Assembly: GCF_022014595.1 (NCBI RefSeq)
Contig: NZ_CP091740.1
Coordinates: 4,328,200 to 4,392,199, forward strand
Reading direction: 5' to 3'
Source of the DNA: Solitalea lacus
Lineage (GTDB): Bacteria > Bacteroidota > Bacteroidia > Sphingobacteriales > Sphingobacteriaceae
Length of the DNA stretch: 64,000 nt
The position numbers were made by a program, and so were the translations under genes. Below the pieces are notes generated by a model. It searched no databases. It was not told the origin of the DNA and worked only from the letters and a program-made list of their open reading frames with translations. This document shows, piece by piece, positions 61,501 through 64,000 of this stretch; position 1 is the first letter of the stretch, and every line of letters begins with the position of its first letter.

Positions 61501-64000
61501 ACCCGGATCGTACCGGTGGCAACCGTACAGCTAGGCTGCGCCGAGGCACTGGCCACTGGCGCTGCCGGTGCGTTTGGCACGGCATTGATCACCACCGAGG
61601 TGGCAGAGGAGATACAGCCCGCCGCATCACGCGCCGTCACCGGATAGGTACCCGGCGTTAGGCCCGCAAAGGTGGTTGAGCTCTGGTAGGTCGCCCCGTT
61701 GATTGAATACTCCATTCCTGCCACGCCCGTCACCCGGATCGTACCGGTAGCGACCGTACAGCTAGGCTGCGCCGAGGCACTGGCCACTGGCGCTGCCGGT
61801 GCGTTTGGCACGGCATTGATCACCACCGAGGTGGCAGAGGAGATACAGCCCGCCGCATCACGCGCCGTCACCGGATAGGTGCCCGGCGTTAGGCCCGCAA
61901 AAGTGGTTGAGCTCTGGTAGGTCGCCCCGTTGATTGAATACTCCATTCCTGCCACGCCCGTCACCCGGATCGTACCGGTGGCAAGCGTACAGCTAGGCTG
62001 CGCCGAGGCACTGGCCACTGGCGCTGCCGGTGCGTTTGGCACGGCATTGATCACCACCGAGGTGGCACTGGATATACAGCCCGCCGCATCACGCGCCGTC
62101 ACCGGATAGGTACCCGGCGTTAGGCCCGCAAAGGTGGTTGAGCTCTGGTAGGTCGCCCCGTCGATTGAATACTCCATTCCTGCCACGCCCGTCACCCGGA
62201 TCGTACCGGTGGCAACCGTACAGCTAGGCTGCGCCGAGGCACTGGCCACTGGCGCTGCCGGTGCGTTTGGCACGGCATTGATCACCACCGAGGTGGCGCT
62301 GGAGATACAGCCCGCCGCATTGCGCGCCGTTACCGGATAGGTGCCCGGCGTTAGGCCCGCAAAGGTGGTTGAGCTCTGGTAGGTCGCCCCGTCGATTGAA
62401 TACTCCATTCCTGCCACGCCCGTCACCCGGATCGTACCGGTGGCGACCGTACAGCTAGGCTGCACACTGGCACTGGCCACTGGCGCTGCCGGTGCAGAAT
62501 CAACCCTTACCGTGCTGCTCGCTGGCAATGACACACAGCTTGTAGCCGTATTGGTGATGACTACACTATAGGAGCCGGCCACTGTGGTCGTGAAGCTGGC
62601 GACGTTACCCGGAGCAGGCACTCCTGCCGGTACAGTCCATGCATAATTATAGGCGCCCGCTGCACCTGGAGTGGCGGTAATCGTTGCTGGGCTGCCTGCA
62701 CAGACGGCCGGCGAGTTCACCGTTACCGTTGGCAAGGCCGGTGCGGCATTGATCACCACCGAGGTGGCGCTGGAGATACAGCCCGCCGCATCACGCGCCG
62801 TCACCGGATAGGTACCCGGCGTTAGGCCCGCAAAGGTGGTTGAGCTCTGGTAGGTCGCCCCGTCGATTGAATACTCCATTCCTGCCACGCCCGTCACCCG
62901 GATCGTACCGGTGGCAACCGTACAGCTAGGCTGCGCCGAGGCACTGGCCACTGGCGTTGCCGGTGCGTTTGGCACGGCATTGATCACCACCGAGGTGGCG
63001 CTGGAGATACAGCCCGCCGCATTGCGCGCCGTTACCGGATAGGTGCCCGGCGTTAGGCCCGCAAAGGTGGTTGAGCTCTGGTAGGTCGCCCCGTCGATTG
63101 AATACTCCATTCCTGCCACGCCCGTCACCCGGATCGTACCGGTGGCGACCGTACAGCTAGGCTGCACACTGGCACTGGCCACTGGCGCTGCCGGTGCAGA
63201 ATCAACCCTTACCGTGCTGCTCGCTGGCAATGACACACAGCTTGTGGCCGTATTGGTGATGACTACACTATAGGTGCCGGCCACTGTGGTCGTGAAGCTG
63301 GCGACGTTACCCGGAGCAGGCACTCCTGCCGGTACAGTCCATGCATAATTATAGACGCCCGCTGCACCTGGAGTGGCGGTAATCGTTGCTGGGCTGCCTG
63401 CACAGACGGCCGGCGAGTTCACCGTTACCGTTGGCAAGGCCGGTGCAGCATTGATCACCACCGAGGTGGCAGAGGATATACAGCCCGCCGCATCACGCGC
63501 CGTTACCGGATAGGTACCCGGCGTTAGGCCCGCAAAGGTGGTTGAGCTCTGGTAGGTCGCCCCGTTGATTGAATACTCCATTCCTGCCACGCCCGTCACC
63601 CGGATCGTACCGGTGGCAAGCGTACAGCTAGGCTGCGCCGAGGCACTGGCCACTGGCGCTGCCGGTGCGTTTGGCACGGCATTGATCACCACCGAGGTGG
63701 CAGAGGATATACAGCCCGCCGCATCACGCGCCGTTACCGGATAGGTACCCGGCGTTAGACCCGCAAAGGTGGTTGAGCTCTGGTAGGTCGCCCCGTCGAT
63801 TGAATACTCCATTCCTGCCACGCCCGTCACCCGGATCGTACCGGTGGCAAGCGTACAGCTAGGCTGCGCCGAGGCACTGGCCACTGGCGCTGCCGGTGCG
63901 TTTGGCACGGCATTGATCACCACCGAGGTGGCAGAGGAGATACAGCCCGCCGCATTGCGCGCTGTTACCGGATAGGTGCCCGGCGTTAGGCCCGCAAAGG
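55503..64000 (-). CDS. Giant SprB-repeat surface protein with type B T9SS sorting domain (5' part beyond window)
   Basis: At least 2832 residues; open at the right edge. The GTG at 63923 is inside a repeat (the Val of a conserved ATSVVIN) and is not a start. Repeats fill 56917-64000: SprB-type units of 77 residues (TIRVTGVAGMEYSIDGATYQ... GLTPGTYPVTARDAAGCISS) and 80-residue PKD/Ig-like units (TVTVNSPAVCAGSPATITAT...). After them follow a diverged SprB-like domain (about 56690-56916), two Ig/cadherin-like domains with NDSDPDGDALTY and NDSDPEKDPLTA (about 56150-56690), a DUF11-type domain (about 55790-56140) and a CHU_C/gliding-type C-terminus (about 55503-55770: FIPNVFTPNRDGVNETF, IYNRWGNEVYKG). 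The last sends the protein through the type IX secretion system. Related proteins serve adhesion and gliding. The repeat DNA is far richer in GC than the rest of the gene. Confidence 0.93.
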   Translation of the reverse strand, partial: FAGLTPGTYPVTARNAAGCISSATSVVINAVPNAPAAPVASASAQPSCTLATGTIRVTGVAGMEYSIDGATYQSSTTFAGLTPGTYPVTARDAAGCISSATSVVINAVPNAPAAPVASASAQPSCTLATGTIRVTGVAGMEYSINGATYQSSTTFAGLTPGTYPVTARDAAGCISSATSVVINAAPALPTVTVNSPAVCAGSPATITATPGAAGVYNYAWTVPAGVPAPGNVASFTTTVAGTYSVVITNTATSCVSLPASSTVRVDSAPAAPVASASVQPSCTVATGTIRVTGVAGMEYSIDGATYQSSTTFAGLTPGTYPVTARNAAGCISSATSVVINAVPNAPATPVASASAQPSCTVATGTIRVTGVAGMEYSIDGATYQSSTTFAGLTPGTYPVTARDAAGCISSATSVVINAAPALPTVTVNSPAVCAGSPATITATPGAAGAYNYAWTVPAGVPAPGNVASFTTTVAGSYSVVITNTATSCVSLPASSTVRVDSAPAAPVASASVQPSCTVATGTIRVTGVAGMEYSIDGATYQSSTTFAGLTPGTYPVTARNAAGCISSATSVVINAVPNAPAAPVASASAQPSCTVATGTIRVTGVAGMEYSIDGATYQSSTTFAGLTPGTYPVTARDAAGCISSATSVVINAVPNAPAAPVASASAQPSCTLATGTIRVTGVAGMEYSINGATYQSSTTFAGLTPGTYPVTARDAAGCISSATSVVINAVPNAPAAPVASASAQPSCTVATGTIRVTGVAGMEYSINGATYQSSTTFAGLTPGTYPVTARDAAGCISSATSVVINAVPNAPAAPVASASAQPSCTVATGTIRVTGVAGMEYSINGATYQSSTTFAGLTPGTYPVTARDAAGCISSATSVVINAAPALPTVTVNSPAVCAGSPATITATPGAAGVYNYAWTVPAGAPAPGNVASFTTTVAGTYSVVITNTATSCVSLSASSTVRVDSAPAAPVASASVQPSCTVATGTIRVTGVAGMEYSINGATYQSSTTFAGLTPGTYPVTARNAAGCISSATSVVINAVPNAPAAPVASASAQPSCTVATGTIRVTGVAGMEYSIDGATYQSSTTFAGLTPGTYPVTARDAAGCISSATSVVINAVPNAPAAPVASASAQPSCTVATGTIRVTGVAGMEYSIDGATYQSSTTFAGLTPGTYPVTARDAAGCISSATSVVINAAPALPTVTVNSPAVCAGSPATITATPGAAGVYNYAWTVPAGVPAPGNVASFTTTVAGTYSVVITNTATSCVSLPASSTVRVDSAPAAPVASASVQPSCTVATGTIRVTGVAGMEYSINGATYQSSTTFAGLTPGTYPVTARNAAGCISSATSVVINAVPNAPAAPVASASAQPSCTVATGTIRVTGVAGMEYSINGATYQSSTTFAGLTPGTYPVTARDAAGCISSATSVVINAVPNAPAAPVASASAQPSCTVATGTIRVTGVAGMEYSINGATYQSSTTFAGLTPGTYPVTARDAAGCISSATSVVINAVPNAPAAPVASASAQPSCTVATGTIRVTGVAGMEYSIDGATYQSSTTFAGLTPGTYPVTARDAAGCISSAISVVINAAPALPTVTVNSPAVCAGSPATITATPGAAGAYNYAWTVPAGVPAPGNVASFTTTVAGSYSVVITNTATSCVSLPASSTVRVDSAPAAPVASASVQPSCTVATGTIRVTGVAGMEYSIDGATYQSSTTFAGLTPGTYPVTARNAAGCISSATSVVINAVPNAPATPVASASVQPSCTVATGTIRVTGVAGMEYSIDGATYQSSTTFAGLTPGTYPVTARDAAGCISSATSVVINAVPNAPAAPVASASAQPSCTLATGTIRVTGVAGMEYSINGATYQSSTTFAGLTPGTYPVTVRDAAGCISSATSVVINAVPNAPAAPVASASAQPSCTLATGTIRVTGVAGMEYSINGATYQSSTTFAGLTPGTYSVTARDAAGCISSATSVVINTAPALPTVTVNSPAVCAGSPATITATPGAAGAYNYAWTVPAGVPAPGNVASFTTTVAGTYSVVITNTATSCVSLPASSTVRVDSAPAAPVASASVQPSCTVATGTIRVTGVAGLEYSINGATYQSSTTFAGLTPGTYPVTARNAAGCISSATSVVINAVPNAPAAPVASASAQPSCTVATGTIRVTGVAGLEYSINGATYQSSTTFAGLTPGTYPVTARDAAGCISSATSVVINAVPNAPAAPVASASAQPSCTLATGTIRVTGVAGMEYSIDGATYQSSTTFAGLTPGTYPVTARNAAGCISSATSVVINAVPNAPAAPVASASAQPSCTLATGTIRVTGVAGMEYSIDGATYQSSTTFAGLTPGTYPVTARDAAGCISSATSVVINAVPTVPAVTFVKTRDAVCPTNNNGAAILTITDGNNPSVSWAKDGASIAAPNLNGLSVGVYQVTVTNACGSVVRSITINSSNRAPVAVGEAFSTLAGTAINNTVATNDSDPDGDALTYIVLPNTNRGLLSLQANGSFTYTPAAGFSGVEVFTYRVTDPCGATATANVSFTVNNPPIAVNDSYTTTENVSIVEPASGILKNDSDPEKDPLTAHLVTTTTNGSLTLNADGSFTYVPNIGFYGVDTFTYNANDGNANSNVATVTITVNRLTTDLAITKVSLGTDLKRDEVFEYQITVGNNGVNNATGVVATDVLPSELEFVDASASVGTYSFNPANRTITWNLGSLSVNSRQTLTLKVKSTKGGWIVNTATVRGNQFDPNMSNNTSTDSRLILGFFIPNVFTPNRDGVNETFIIDGLAGVENEIYIYNRWGNEVYKGRNYNSTWNGSDLPSATYYYVLKVKGDSNKWTSYSGFVVIMR
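56917..64000 (-). repeat. Tandem array of 231-bp SprB-type repeats
   Basis: Unit length 231 bp (77 codons), measured from successive copies of gcgtttggcacg (57145, 57376). There are 24 complete units plus part of one, in blocks of 4 (56917-57840), 4 (58081-59004), 4 (59245-60168), 3 (60409-61101), 5 (61342-62496), 2 (62737-63198) and at least 2.4 (63439-64000). Units are nearly identical and vary at a few fixed sites only (GAC/AAC in SIDGA, GAT/AAT in RDAAG, Met/Leu, Val/Leu). Confidence 0.95.
57841..63438 (-). repeat. Six 240-bp PKD/Ig-like modules dividing the SprB array
   Basis: Modules begin (by plus coordinate) at 57841, 59005, 60169, 61102, 62497 and 63199 and are 240 bp long each. The distances between them (1164, 1164, 933, 1395, 702) equal 240 plus 4, 4, 3, 5 and 2 times 231 exactly. 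Each codes for an 80-residue domain with two Cys (PAVCAGS and TATSCVS). Differences among copies are few (for example Gly-Val-Tyr against Gly-Ala-Tyr). Confidence 0.93.

Noticed and set aside
63846-63923. Start of the giant protein at the GTG at 63923
   Set aside because: The codon is the Val of the repeated ATSVVIN motif. The frame stays open and keeps the repeat pattern to base 64000, so the true start lies outside the window.
56917-64000. CRISPR-like array
   Set aside because: The repeats are 231 bp long, have no unique spacers, and are an uninterrupted coding frame with conserved protein domains.

Overview
The window looks like chromosome of a member of the Bacteroidota, most likely the Sphingobacteriales. 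The support is: a SusC/SusD pair with an ECF sigma and FecR-type anti-sigma, a type B type-IX-secretion C-terminal domain on a giant SprB-repeat protein, several promoters of the Bacteroidota form TTTG-N19-TAnnTTTG, and an AT-rich background. I cannot name the species from sequence alone. No rRNA, tRNA, CRISPR array, transposase or integrase was seen.

Layout. 1-7877 (all minus): a polysaccharide-use locus, transcribed sigma factor > FecR anti-sigma > SusC > SusD > terminator > GH43 glycosidase (cut by the left edge). The sigma operon and the GH43 gene have nearly the same ~115-bp promoter module, which ties them into one regulon. 8032-12353 (plus): translation genes rplM-rpsI-rpsB-tsf, then pyrH and frr. 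12507-16933 (plus): a tightly packed sulfur operon (TauE/SafE exporter, a 43-residue membrane peptide, thioredoxin, TPMT-like methyltransferase, persulfide-dioxygenase-like protein with two rhodanese domains, and two YeeE/YedE half-transporters). 16961-21166 (plus): AraC regulator, ABC exporter, PAS-like LuxR regulator and a secreted protein. 21180-30848 (minus): MFS exporter, M28 peptidase, small secreted protein, RecG, EamA permease, RidA, a 47-residue membrane protein, abundant OmpA porin and the MeaB GTPase. 30977-36544 (plus): envelope glycan genes (two GT2 enzymes, MsbA-like flippase, UDP-galactopyranose mutase, DUF4422). 36642-37247 (minus): a lipoprotein that may have an aerolysin/ETX-like fold. 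37511-42693 (minus): rimP-nusA-infB with a clear promoter, a 5' leader hairpin and tandem terminators between nusA and infB. 42763-48226: a gene remnant, then an ABC-2 type operon (ATPase, three related permeases, YtrA-type GntR regulator, two paralogous surface proteins) bracketed by a ~73-bp direct repeat. 48213-55249 (minus): M1 peptidase, TlpA-like lipoprotein, acyl-CoA dehydrogenase, heptose-phosphate adenylyltransferase, a YbhN-like membrane protein and PanD. 55503-64000 (minus, open at the right edge): a giant repeat adhesin.

The items most worth a second look are the duplicated promoter module of the glycan locus, the direct repeats around the ABC operon, the unlisted small membrane protein in the sulfur operon, the leader hairpin and tandem terminators of the nusA operon, and the regular higher-order structure and sharp GC shift of the giant adhesin. 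Promoter, operator and terminator calls were made by eye and have no experimental or statistical support.
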